Positions 1 to 5,498 of a DNA stretch of 5,836 nt are shown here, in pieces. The notes beneath the pieces are model-generated. The model had not been told where the DNA came from, ran no database searches, and saw only the letters and a list, made by a program, of their open reading frames with translations. Position 1 is the first letter of the stretch. Every line of letters begins with the position of its first letter. Both the position numbers and the translations under genes were made by a program. Where the stretch lies: NCBI GenBank assembly GCA_018898235.1, contig JAHIJU010000410.1, positions 1-5,836 on the forward strand, written 5' to 3'. The DNA comes from Actinomycetota bacterium. Its GTDB lineage: Bacteria > Actinomycetota > Actinomycetes > Actinomycetales > Cellulomonadaceae.

Positions 1-88
1 CACCCGCACCCAGCGCGTGACGGTGCACGTCCTGACCTCGGAGCTGGCCGTGACCGGCACGGTGGACAGCTGTTCCACTGCCCCCTGA
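1..88 (+). CDS. DUF4307 family membrane protein, C-terminal end only (partial)
   Basis: The frame beginning at base 2 is open from the left edge to a TGA at 86-88 and gives the last 28 residues of a protein, including VTVHVLTSELAVTGTVDSC and ending STAP. The family call rests on two things. The ending resembles DUF4307 proteins, small actinobacterial proteins with one membrane helix whose C-terminal domain finishes in a similar 'T.LR.....VTG.V..C' strand. The next gene is greA, and in Mycobacterium tuberculosis the DUF4307 gene Rv1081c sits between greA and mca. The N-terminal helix lies outside the window, so the topology cannot be seen. The function of the family is not known to me. The stop lies 139 bases before the greA start, so cotranscription is possible but not shown. 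I see no strong terminator between the two genes. Confidence 0.6.
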   Translation, partial: TRTQRVTVHVLTSELAVTGTVDSCSTAP

Positions 89-135
89 GCGCCGATGGAC
101 TACCGTGGTGGGTCACGCAGGCTCGGCGGGGCCGC

Positions 136-163
136 TTGGACGCGGGCGCTAGCCCCACCGGAT
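136..163 (+). promoter_or_regulatory. weak candidate housekeeping promoter for greA
   Basis: TTGGAC at 136-141 and CCGGAT at 158-163 are separated by 16 bases and would start a transcript near 170, leaving a leader of about 58 bases before greA. The -35 box is fair. The -10 box keeps only the final AT of the usual TANNNT, so this is a weak match. An alternative -10-like TACCGT at 101-106 has no convincing -35 partner. Confidence 0.25.
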
Positions 164-227
164 CCGCCGGCGGCACTCCCCCGCACCATGACGAGTGTGC
201 GCTGCGCGTCCGAAGGAAGGAACGATC

Positions 228-713
228 GTGAGCGAGACTACTGCAGCCACCTGGCTGACCCAGGAGGCGTTCGACCGGCTCAAGGCGGAGCTGGCCCACC
301 TGGAGAACGTGGGACGCAAGGAGATCGCCGACCGCATCGCCGCGGCCCGGGACGAGGGTGACCTCAAGGAGAACGGCGGCTACCACGCGGCCCGCGAGGA
401 GCAGGCGAAGCAGGAAGCACGCATCCGCGAGCTCCAGGCCAAGCTGCGCCACGTGCAGATCGGCATGCCGCCCGATGACGGTGTGGTCGAGCCCGGCATG
501 GTGGTGACGGCCGAGGTCGCCGGCGACGAGATGGTGTTCCTGCTCGGTTCCCGCGAGATCGCCGGGTCGGCCGACATCGATGTGTTCTCGCCGACCTCAC
601 CGCTCGGGGCCGCGATCCTCGGTCACAAGGTGGGCGACGCGGTCGCCTATGCGGCACCCAACGGCCGGCAGATCCCGGTGCAGATCCGCGAGGCCCGCCC
701 CTTCATCGGCTGA
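228..713 (+). CDS. greA: transcription elongation factor GreA
   Basis: This 161-residue protein enters the secondary channel of RNA polymerase and stimulates cleavage of backtracked RNA so that stalled complexes can resume. Residues 1 to about 75 form the N-terminal antiparallel coiled coil, with the tip signature ARDEGDLKENGGYHAAREEQ at 40-59. The two acidic tip residues needed for cleavage are D45 and E48, equivalent to D41 and E44 of the E. coli protein. From about 80 to 161 is the FKBP-like C-terminal domain, with LGSREIAG and the family ending SPLGAAILGHKVGDAV. The length is normal for the family. I chose the GTG at 228 because AAGGAAGG (213-220) lies 7 bases upstream and the coiled coil begins just after. 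The upstream in-frame GTG at 195 would add 11 unlikely residues. The gene converges on the threonine ammonia-lyase gene, with stop codons 25 bases apart. The 'GDLKENGGYHAA' tip is the actinobacterial form. Confidence 0.97.
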   Translation: MSETTAATWLTQEAFDRLKAELAHLENVGRKEIADRIAAARDEGDLKENGGYHAAREEQAKQEARIRELQAKLRHVQIGMPPDDGVVEPGMVVTAEVAGDEMVFLLGSREIAGSADIDVFSPTSPLGAAILGHKVGDAVAYAAPNGRQIPVQIREARPFIG

Positions 714-727
714 GCCGAACGGCTCGC

Positions 728-780
728 CGGACGGCCGGCTACTGGGCCGGCTGCTCGGCGAGCCGGTAGCCGGCCGTCCG
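728..780. terminator. long hairpin between convergent greA and ilvA, likely bidirectional terminator
   Basis: CGGACGGCCGGCTAC (728-742) is perfectly complementary to GTAGCCGGCCGTCCG (766-780). A further CGGCT/AGCCG pairing (748-752 with 761-765) closes an 8-base loop, leaving a 5-base bulge at 743-747. The structure therefore has 20 base pairs in two stacked stems. It begins 15 bases after the greA stop. Seen from the other side it contains the last 13 codons and the stop of ilvA, so that gene's 3' end is part of the terminator. There is no T-tract, which is common for GC-rich actinobacterial terminators. A competing pairing, GGCTCGCC (721-728) with GGCGAGCC (757-764), is also possible. Confidence 0.6.
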
Positions 781-1953
781 CAGGTCGGTGAGGACCGCGG
801 CACAGTGGTCGGGTCCCTTGGTCTCGACCTGGACGTCGATCACCACCTCATCCAGGGACAGGTCCGCGCCGGTGCGGTCGTGCGAGACGTGCATCACGTT
901 CACCCCCAGCACGGCCAGCGCCGACAGCAGACCGGCCAACGCACCCGGCTGATCGGGCATCCGCACCCGCAGCTGCAGGAACCGCCCGGACGAGGCCAGC
1001 CCGTGCCGGATGACGCGTTGCAGCACGAGCGGGTCGACGTTGCCGCCGGAGAGCACGACCACCACGGGCCGGCCATCGGCGAACGCCGCGGGTTCGGCCA
1101 TGAGCGCTGCCACACCGGCCGCCCCCGAGGGCTCGACCAGCAGCTTCGCCCGTTCGGCGACGAGCAGCAGGGCCCGGGACAGGTCCTCCTCGCTCACCGT
1201 CCGCACGGATGTGCCGTGCGCGGCGAGCACATCGAACGGGACCCGGCCCGGCAGCCCGACGGCGATCCCGTCGGCCATCGTGTGCATCGCACCGGCGGGC
1301 ATCGGGTGGCCGGCCGCGAGGGATCGCGGGTAGGCGGCGGCACCGGCGGCCTGGACCGCGATCACCCGTACCTCAGGTCGGTCGTCGAGTGCCGCGACCA
1401 CGCCCGCCGCGAGCCCGCCGCCGCCGAGCGGGACGACGACCGTGCCGACCTCGGGCACCTGCTCGAGGATCTCCCGGCCGATCGTGCCCTGACCGGCGAC
1501 CACGTCCACGTGGTCGAACGGGTGCACGAGGACGGCTCCCGTCGCCTCGGCGTAGGCGGTCGCGTGCTCCAGCGCCTCGTCGACCGTGCGGCCGACGAGC
1601 TCGACCCGGGCACCGTAGTCGCGGGTCGCGGCGATCTTGGGCAACGCTGCGTCGACCGGCATGTACACGAGCGCCTGCAGCCCGAGCATCCTGGCCGCCA
1701 GCGCCACCCCCTGGGCGTGGTTGCCGGCGCTCGCCGCGACCACACCACGGGCACGCTCCTGCTCGGTGAGCCGGGACAACCGCGTGTACGCGCCGCGGAT
1801 CTTGAACGACCCGGCCCGCTGCAGGTTCTCGCACTTGAGCCACACCGGCGCACCGACGAGCTGGGTGAGCGCCCGGGAGAGCTGGACGGGGGTCACGTCG
1901 ACCACCCCGACCAGACCGGCGCGGGCCGCCTCGACCTGGGCCGAGCCGATCAT
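739..1953 (-). CDS. ilvA: threonine ammonia-lyase (threonine dehydratase) with one C-terminal ACT domain
   Basis: The 404-residue protein is a fold-type II PLP enzyme that deaminates L-threonine to 2-oxobutanoate, the first step of isoleucine synthesis. It probably also acts on serine. The PLP lysine is K51 in SFKIRGA (49-55). SAGNHAQG at 75-82 is the substrate loop, GGGGL at 177-181 is the phosphate-binding glycine loop, and SGGN at 302-305 contacts the cofactor ring. Residues about 325-400 form one ACT domain, starting RFLQLRVRMPDQPGAL. This layout lies between E. coli TdcB (no regulatory domain) and E. coli IlvA (larger regulatory region), and fits the family of about 400 residues with a single C-terminal ACT domain. 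Whether it serves synthesis or breakdown is not decided by sequence. The ATG is chosen because GGAGG lies 7 bases upstream. It overlaps the stop of the upstream transporter gene by 4 bases (ATGA), so the two are probably translationally coupled. The last codons lie inside the terminator hairpin shared with greA. Confidence 0.95.
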   Translation of the reverse strand: MIGSAQVEAARAGLVGVVDVTPVQLSRALTQLVGAPVWLKCENLQRAGSFKIRGAYTRLSRLTEQERARGVVAASAGNHAQGVALAARMLGLQALVYMPVDAALPKIAATRDYGARVELVGRTVDEALEHATAYAEATGAVLVHPFDHVDVVAGQGTIGREILEQVPEVGTVVVPLGGGGLAAGVVAALDDRPEVRVIAVQAAGAAAYPRSLAAGHPMPAGAMHTMADGIAVGLPGRVPFDVLAAHGTSVRTVSEEDLSRALLLVAERAKLLVEPSGAAGVAALMAEPAAFADGRPVVVVLSGGNVDPLVLQRVIRHGLASSGRFLQLRVRMPDQPGALAGLLSALAVLGVNVMHVSHDRTGADLSLDEVVIDVQVETKGPDHCAAVLTDLRTAGYRLAEQPAQ

Positions 1954-3077
1954 GCCGCCGCCTCCGGGCCCGCCGGTCCGGTCTGCGGTTCTCGGCGATG
2001 GTCGAGCCGGTCGTCGGTCCCCAGGTGCGGGAACTTGTCGTGACCGTGCAGGTAGAGGACCACCGTGTTGGTGAGCGCGGCGATCGGGACGGCGAACAGT
2101 GCGCCGACGATCCCGGCCACCAGGGAGCCGCTGGCCACGGCGAGCAGCACGGCGACCGGGTGCAGGGACACGGCATGGCCCATCAGGAACGGCTGCAGCA
2201 CGTGGCCCTCGAGCTGCTGGACGGCGAGCACGATGACGAGCATCCAGACCGCCGCCGCCAGACCGTGCGACACGAGGGCGACCAGCACGGCGACGGCTCC
2301 GGTCACGAGCGCACCGACGATCGGGACGAACGAGCCCAGGAACACGAGCACCCCGAGGGGCAGGGCGAGCGGGACGCCGAGGATCGCAGCCCCGAGGCCG
2401 ATGCCGATGGCATCCACGGCCGCGACCAGCACCTGCGTGCGGGTGTACGCCTCCAGGGTCAGCCAGCCGCGTCGGCCCGCCTGGTGCACCTGGTCCCGGG
2501 CCGCGACCGGGAACAACCCCACGACCCAGGTCCACACGCTCCGACCGTCGAGCAGGAAGAAGATGAGGCAGAAGATCGCGATCAGCGTGCCGGCGCCCAC
2601 GTGCCCGACGGTCGTCGTGGCGTGCACGGCACCGGTGAGCAGCTGGGAGCTCATGCCGCTCAGCCCCGTCTGCAGCTGGGTGAGGTAGCCGTCCAGCTGA
2701 GCCGTCGAGATGTGGAGGGGTCCCTCGGCGAGCCAGGTGAGCGCCGTCACGAAGCCGGCCTTCGCCTCGGTCCACAAGCTCACGATCCCGCCGGCCACCG
2801 AGCTGCCGGCCGCCACCACGAGTGCGCCCAGGAGTGCGACCAGGCCGAAGACCGTCACCCCGACGGCCAGCAGCCGGGGCAGGTGCAGCCGACGGGTGAG
2901 CGCCTCGACCACCGGGCGCAACGCGATCGTGAAGAGGGTCGCGATGGCGACCGGGACCACGACCACCTTGAGCACGGTGAGCAGCCAGAGTCCGACGCCC
3001 ACGGCACCCCCGATCACCAGGAGCCGCCAGGACCAGTCCGCCGCGGATCGGACCGCCGGAGTCACCGAGTTCGCCAC
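1950..3077 (-). CDS. AI-2E family transporter (PF01594-type membrane protein)
   Basis: A 375-residue polytopic inner-membrane protein. Hydrophobic segments lie near residues 18-34, 36-53, 70-95 and 158-175, followed by a dense group of helices from about 212 to 345. Family hallmarks are SFVPIVGA in the middle of that group, then QQLEGHVLQPFLMG and AVSLHPVAVLLAVASG, ending in GIVGALFAVPIAA. The last 30 or so residues are hydrophilic. The family is named after E. coli TqsA, reported to export autoinducer-2, but other members have been linked to cation/proton exchange, so the substrate here cannot be given. The start is the GTG at 3077-3075. No Shine-Dalgarno precedes it, but TACCCT lies 6 bases upstream, which would suit a leaderless mRNA. 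A GTG four codons later is an alternative. The gene is read first in an operon with ilvA, which it overlaps by 4 bases. Confidence 0.92.
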   Translation of the reverse strand: MANSVTPAVRSAADWSWRLLVIGGAVGVGLWLLTVLKVVVVPVAIATLFTIALRPVVEALTRRLHLPRLLAVGVTVFGLVALLGALVVAAGSSVAGGIVSLWTEAKAGFVTALTWLAEGPLHISTAQLDGYLTQLQTGLSGMSSQLLTGAVHATTTVGHVGAGTLIAIFCLIFFLLDGRSVWTWVVGLFPVAARDQVHQAGRRGWLTLEAYTRTQVLVAAVDAIGIGLGAAILGVPLALPLGVLVFLGSFVPIVGALVTGAVAVLVALVSHGLAAAVWMLVIVLAVQQLEGHVLQPFLMGHAVSLHPVAVLLAVASGSLVAGIVGALFAVPIAALTNTVVLYLHGHDKFPHLGTDDRLDHRREPQTGPAGPEAAA

Positions 3078-3083
3078 GCGCCA

Positions 3084-3089
3084 AGGGTA
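3084..3089 (-). promoter_or_regulatory. possible -10 box for a leaderless AI-2E transporter-ilvA mRNA
   Basis: On the minus strand TACCCT (3089-3084) fits the actinobacterial -10 pattern TANNNT and ends 6 bases before the GTG start, so transcription would begin at or next to the start codon. No good -35 box is visible 16-18 bases further upstream; the best is GACGGT. The absence of a ribosome binding site supports the leaderless reading. Confidence 0.35.
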
Positions 3090-3136
3090 GGGCCGGGTGG
3101 GGACACGACCGTCGCGCGGGCGCGCCGGCGGACCGC

Positions 3137-3163
3137 GGGAACGCCACGCGGGGCCCCGGTGTT
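3137..3163 (+). promoter_or_regulatory. SigR/SigH-type stress promoter of msrA
   Basis: GGGAAC (3137-3142) and GTT (3161-3163) are separated by exactly 18 bases. This matches the Streptomyces SigR promoter pattern GGGAAT-N18-GTT, and the equivalent mycobacterial SigH pattern, at all but one variable position. Transcription would start about 3168-3172, giving a leader of about 27 bases that contains the GAGG ribosome binding site. msrA is a known type of target for these thiol-oxidative stress sigma factors. The spacer contains the palindrome GGGGCCCC at 3150-3157, of no clear meaning. Confidence 0.75.
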
Positions 3164-3196
3164 GGGCAGGGTGCGACCTGAGAGATGAGGTGTCAG

Positions 3197-3859
3197 ATGG
3201 GCTGGCTGTTCGGATCAGCGCTCAAGACGACGATGGTGGAACCGGGCGATGCGCTGCCCGGCCGCGCCGAGCCGGCGTACCAGGTACCCGTACGCCATCG
3301 GGTGCTGGGCACGGCGCTGGCGGGCCCCTGGCCGGAGGGCACCGAGGTGCTCCACCTGGCACTGGGCTGCTTCTGGGGCGCCGAGAAGGAGCTGTGGCAG
3401 GTGCCCGGCGTCGTGACGACGGCGGCGGGCTACATGGGCGGGTTCACCCCGAACCCCACCTACGAGGAGGTGTGCACCGGACGCACCGGGCACACCGAGA
3501 CGGTGCTCGTGGCCTACGACCCCGCGACGGTGACGGCCGCGGACCTGCTGCGCAGGTTCTTCGAGCTGCACGACCCGACGCAGGGGTTCCGGCAGGGCGC
3601 CGATGTGGGCACCCAGTACCGGTCGGCGGTGTTCACAACCACCGAGGAACAGCTGGCTCAGGCCCGCGGCATCGCCGCGCAGTACGCACCGGAGCTCGCC
3701 CGCTCCGGGTACGGAGAGATCACCACCGAGCTGGTCCCGGCCGCGCAGGCCGGACCGTTCTACTACGCCGAGGGGTACCACCAGCAGTACCTCGACGCGA
3801 ACCCGAACGGGTACTGCCCGGTCCACTCCACCGGGGTGGCCTGCCGGGTGCCGGCCTGA
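3197..3859 (+). CDS. msrA: peptide-methionine (S)-S-oxide reductase MsrA
   Basis: This 220-residue cytosolic enzyme reduces the S-epimer of methionine sulfoxide, free or in proteins, back to methionine. The catalytic cysteine is C58 in the family signature GCFWGAEK (57-64). The core also holds GYMGG, the segment CTGRTGHTE, and GYHQQYLDANPNGYCP near the end. C207 and C216 in the C-terminal tail are placed like the two recycling cysteines of E. coli MsrA, so the three-cysteine mechanism is likely. The reductant is probably thioredoxin, with a mycothiol/mycoredoxin route also possible; that is inference. The N-terminal extension of about 50 residues, with DALPGRAEP, is common in actinobacterial MsrA. 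I chose the ATG at 3197 because GAGG (3187-3190) lies 6 bases upstream and MGWLFG suits the family. The in-frame ATG at 3185 would add four residues and has poorer spacing. A SigR-type promoter precedes it and a strong terminator follows. Confidence 0.96.
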   Translation: MGWLFGSALKTTMVEPGDALPGRAEPAYQVPVRHRVLGTALAGPWPEGTEVLHLALGCFWGAEKELWQVPGVVTTAAGYMGGFTPNPTYEEVCTGRTGHTETVLVAYDPATVTAADLLRRFFELHDPTQGFRQGADVGTQYRSAVFTTTEEQLAQARGIAAQYAPELARSGYGEITTELVPAAQAGPFYYAEGYHQQYLDANPNGYCPVHSTGVACRVPA

Positions 3860-3875
3860 CGGCTGGGCGCACGAC

Positions 3876-3920
3876 GACAGCGAGGCCGGGCAGGCGTGGA
3901 GCCTGCCCGGCCTCGCTGTC
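3876..3920. terminator. strong hairpin terminator between convergent msrA and FKBP genes
   Basis: Bases 3876-3895 are perfectly complementary to 3901-3920, a 20-bp GC-rich stem closed by the 5-base loop GTGGA. It starts 16 bases after the msrA stop. There is no T-tract on either side, as is common in actinobacterial hairpin terminators. Because the stem is symmetric it should also stop minus-strand transcription coming from the FKBP gene, whose stop is 56 bases away. Confidence 0.85.
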
Positions 3921-3944
3921 TGGACGACCTGCCTGGCGCGAACA

Positions 3945-3964
3945 GTCCGGCTTGTCAGCCGGAC
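3945..3964 (-). terminator. second small hairpin after the FKBP gene
   Basis: GTCCGGCT (3945-3952) and AGCCGGAC (3957-3964) form a perfect 8-bp stem with a 4-base loop. Read on the minus strand it begins 12 bases after the FKBP stop and is followed by TGTTCG. It is probably the first stop signal for the Bax inhibitor-FKBP unit, backed up by the larger hairpin beyond it. Confidence 0.55.
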
Positions 3965-3976
3965 CGGTGTGACAGG

Positions 3977-4381
3977 TCAGCGCGCGTCGACGATGTCCAC
4001 GACGAACACGAGGGTGTCGCCGCCACGGATGCCGGCCTGCGGCACGCCGCGCTCGCCGTAGCCGAGGTGCGGCGGGATGGACAGCAGCACGCGGCTGCCG
4101 ATCTGCTGGCCGACGAGACCGTCGTCCCAGCCGCTGATCACGGCGCCCTGGCCGATCGGGAACGTGATGGTCGACCGACGGTCGTAGGAGTTGTCGAACA
4201 CCCGACCGCCCCAGGTCTGGCCGAGGTAGTGCACCTCGATCTCCTGGCCCGCCTCGACGAGGTCGCCGTCGCCGCGGCTCAGGACGAGCACCTCGAGCTC
4301 GGCGGGGGCGGCGGAGTCGGGGAACGTGAGGTTCGGCTTGTCACCGAACCCCCCGGTCGCCTGGGGCAGAACTGCGGTCAT
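3977..4381 (-). CDS. FKBP-type peptidyl-prolyl cis-trans isomerase
   Basis: A 134-residue single-domain FKBP that would speed cis-trans isomerisation of Xaa-Pro bonds during protein folding. It has no signal peptide or lipobox, so it is expected in the cytosol. Residues 1-30 are a short tail, and 31-134 form the FKBP fold. The residues that line the drug and substrate pocket in human FKBP12 are nearly all present: Y52, F62-D63, F74, V81-I82, W85, Y108, I118 and F126. Typical runs are VHYLGQTWGGRVFDNSYD, GWDDGLVGQQIGSR and IPPHLGYGE. This predicts an active, FK506-sensitive isomerase. The ATG is set by AGGAGG, ideal for ribosome binding, 7 bases upstream. It lies 98 bases downstream of the Bax inhibitor-1 gene on the same strand. 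A CAGGAT (4429-4424) in the gap is a weak -10 candidate without a -35, so both cotranscription and a separate promoter remain possible. Confidence 0.96.
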   Translation of the reverse strand: MTAVLPQATGGFGDKPNLTFPDSAAPAELEVLVLSRGDGDLVEAGQEIEVHYLGQTWGGRVFDNSYDRRSTITFPIGQGAVISGWDDGLVGQQIGSRVLLSIPPHLGYGERGVPQAGIRGGDTLVFVVDIVDAR

Positions 4382-4479
4382 GACACGACCTCCTGGTGTG
4401 GGTGCGCGAAGGACGCGCGGACCATCCTGCCGCCCGACGCGCCCCTCGTACTGGGATGAGTGGCCCGCAGGCCCGTGCG

Positions 4480-5337
4480 CTAGTTCCTGCCGGACAGGAT
4501 GGAGAACAGCCGCAGCAGCTCCAGGTAGAGCCACACGAGCGTCACGATGAGGCCGAAGGCGGCGGTCCAGGCGAACTTGGCCGGCACGCCCTGCTCGACG
4601 CCGCGCTTGATCGAGTCGAAGTCGACGATCAGGCTCGCGGCCGCCAGGCCGACGGCGACCAGACCGGCGATGATCCCCCAGGGACCGTTGCGCAGCGGAC
4701 CGTAGCCGTCGCTCGGGACGAAGAACATCATCACCACGTTGACCAGCGAGAAGCCGAGGTAGCCGACCATCGAGATGAGCAGCCACCGGGTGAACTTCGG
4801 GGTGACCCGCACCTTGCCCGAACGGAACAGGAACAGGCTCACGGCGAAGGTCACGAAGGTGCCGAGAATCGCCTGCAGGACGATCGGCTCGGCCGTGCCC
4901 GTCGAGCTCTTGGCGACGGTCAGGGCCTGGAACAGGTAGCTGATCCCGCCCAGGAACACGCCCTCGGCGATCGTGTAGGCCACGATGAGCGCCGGGCTGG
5001 GGCTCTTCTTGAACGCGTTGACCAGGCCGAGCACGAGCCCGACGACCGCACCGATGAGGTACAGGAACGGCAGCTGCGGCGTCACGGCCCAGGTGGCCGC
5101 GGCCACGACCACCAGCAGCGCCAGCAGCCCACCGGTCTTGATCACCACGTCGTCGTAGGTCATCCGGCGCATCTGCACCGAGGTCGCCGCGGGTGCTGAG
5201 TACAGGTTCTCCAACGAGGCGGCGTCGGCGGTCTGCCCGCCGGGCATGCCGTACGTCTGCACGGCCCCCGGCTGACCCTGCTTCTGCTTGCGCGGGTCGC
5301 CGAACACGGGACTGCTGGAGAAGACGGGGTTGCTCAT
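4480..5337 (-). CDS. Bax inhibitor-1/YccA family seven-helix membrane protein
   Basis: A 285-residue integral membrane protein. Residues 1-65 are a hydrophilic, Gly/Ser/Pro/Gln-rich cytosolic region that begins SNPVF, as in many actinobacterial members. The family core opens with MTYDDVVIKT. Membrane helices lie near 67-86, 90-108, 115-137, 155-171, 185-207, 219-238 and 258-281. The sixth ends in LIVDFDSI (D239, D241), and the last carries AFGLIVTLVWLYLELLRL, the family's most conserved part. Homologues include the Bacillus YetJ calcium leak channel, whose pore is gated by an aspartate pair. E. coli YccA interacts with the FtsH protease. The role in actinobacteria is unknown. I chose the ATG at 5337 because GAGGAG lies 8 bases upstream and SNPVF follows. 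An in-frame start at 5439 would add an unlikely 34 residues and lie upstream of the predicted promoter. A SigR-type promoter precedes the gene, suggesting induction by disulfide stress. Confidence 0.93.
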   Translation of the reverse strand: MSNPVFSSSPVFGDPRKQKQGQPGAVQTYGMPGGQTADAASLENLYSAPAATSVQMRRMTYDDVVIKTGGLLALLVVVAAATWAVTPQLPFLYLIGAVVGLVLGLVNAFKKSPSPALIVAYTIAEGVFLGGISYLFQALTVAKSSTGTAEPIVLQAILGTFVTFAVSLFLFRSGKVRVTPKFTRWLLISMVGYLGFSLVNVVMMFFVPSDGYGPLRNGPWGIIAGLVAVGLAAASLIVDFDSIKRGVEQGVPAKFAWTAAFGLIVTLVWLYLELLRLFSILSGRN

Positions 5338-5338
5338 T

Positions 5339-5352
5339 CGAGGGGCTCCTCG
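5339..5352 (-). promoter_or_regulatory. small hairpin over the ribosome binding site of the Bax inhibitor-1 gene
   Basis: On the minus strand CGAGG (5352-5348), loop AGCC and CCTCG (5343-5339) form a 5-bp hairpin ending one base before the ATG. The Shine-Dalgarno GAGGAG (5351-5346) lies within its 5' arm and loop, so the hairpin could dampen initiation. The stem is short and may be coincidence. Confidence 0.3.
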
Positions 5353-5375
5353 TCGAAGGATGGCTGTCGTGGCGA

Positions 5376-5403
5376 CAACGTGTGGGCTGCTGCACAGGTT
5401 CCC
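5376..5403 (-). promoter_or_regulatory. SigR/SigH-type stress promoter of the Bax inhibitor-1 gene
   Basis: On the minus strand GGGAAC (5403-5398) is followed after 17 bases by CGTTG (5380-5376). This is GGGAAC-N18-GTT when counted to the core GTT, the same spacing as at msrA, and it carries the extra C and G often seen in the mycobacterial SigH -10 element. Transcription would start near 5370, leaving a leader of about 33 bases with the ribosome binding site GAGGAG. I see no housekeeping promoter as good as this in the gap between the tRNA and the gene. Confidence 0.75.
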
Positions 5404-5460
5404 GCCGCTGCCGTGGAGGCTGGGCGGCTGGATGTTCACCGTACCGCGGGGCCCGATGCG

Positions 5461-5498
5461 CCACCGCAGGACAGGGCCGTGGTCAGGACGTGCGGTGG
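5461..5498 (-). terminator. weak inverted repeat at the 3' end of the tRNA
   Basis: CCACCGCA (5461-5468) and TGCGGTGG (5491-5498) form a perfect 8-bp inverted repeat with a 22-base loop. Its tRNA-proximal arm includes the encoded CCA end. It could act as a poor terminator or a processing signal. The long loop and missing T-tract make this uncertain. Confidence 0.25.

Noticed and set aside
165..176. Short palindromes (CGGATCCG, GCCGGC) before greA as an operator or terminator
   Set aside because: They are short and GC-only, as expected by chance at this base composition, with no spacing that links them to a promoter.
195..227. Upstream GTG as the greA start
   Set aside because: It would add 11 residues not typical of GreA and has no ribosome binding site, whereas AAGGAAGG is well placed for the GTG at 228.
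580..2043. A long plus-strand open frame opposite ilvA
   Set aside because: Composition is histidine/arginine/aspartate-rich with no family motif, as expected from the antisense of a GC-rich gene. ilvA on the other strand explains the region fully.
2501..2540. Another GGGAAC on the plus strand inside the transporter gene as a stress promoter
   Set aside because: No GTT follows at 18 bases, and it lies within coding sequence with no plus-strand gene after it.
739..3147. An 802-codon open frame on the minus strand spanning two gene regions
   Set aside because: Only its last 404 codons (ilvA) show real protein features. The upstream half is arginine/glycine/proline-rich out-of-frame reading of the AI-2E transporter gene, which is coded in another minus frame with clear family motifs.
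1998..3188. A 396-codon plus-strand open frame opposite the transporter gene
   Set aside because: The translation is a low-complexity charged shadow of a membrane-protein gene, without a credible start or domain.
4150..4360. GGGAAC copies inside the FKBP gene
   Set aside because: Neither has GTT at the right distance, and both are in antisense orientation within a gene.
5338..5439. N-terminal extension of the Bax inhibitor-1 protein to an earlier in-frame start
   Set aside because: The added residues resemble no part of the family, and the extension would run through the SigR-type promoter and the proper ribosome binding site.
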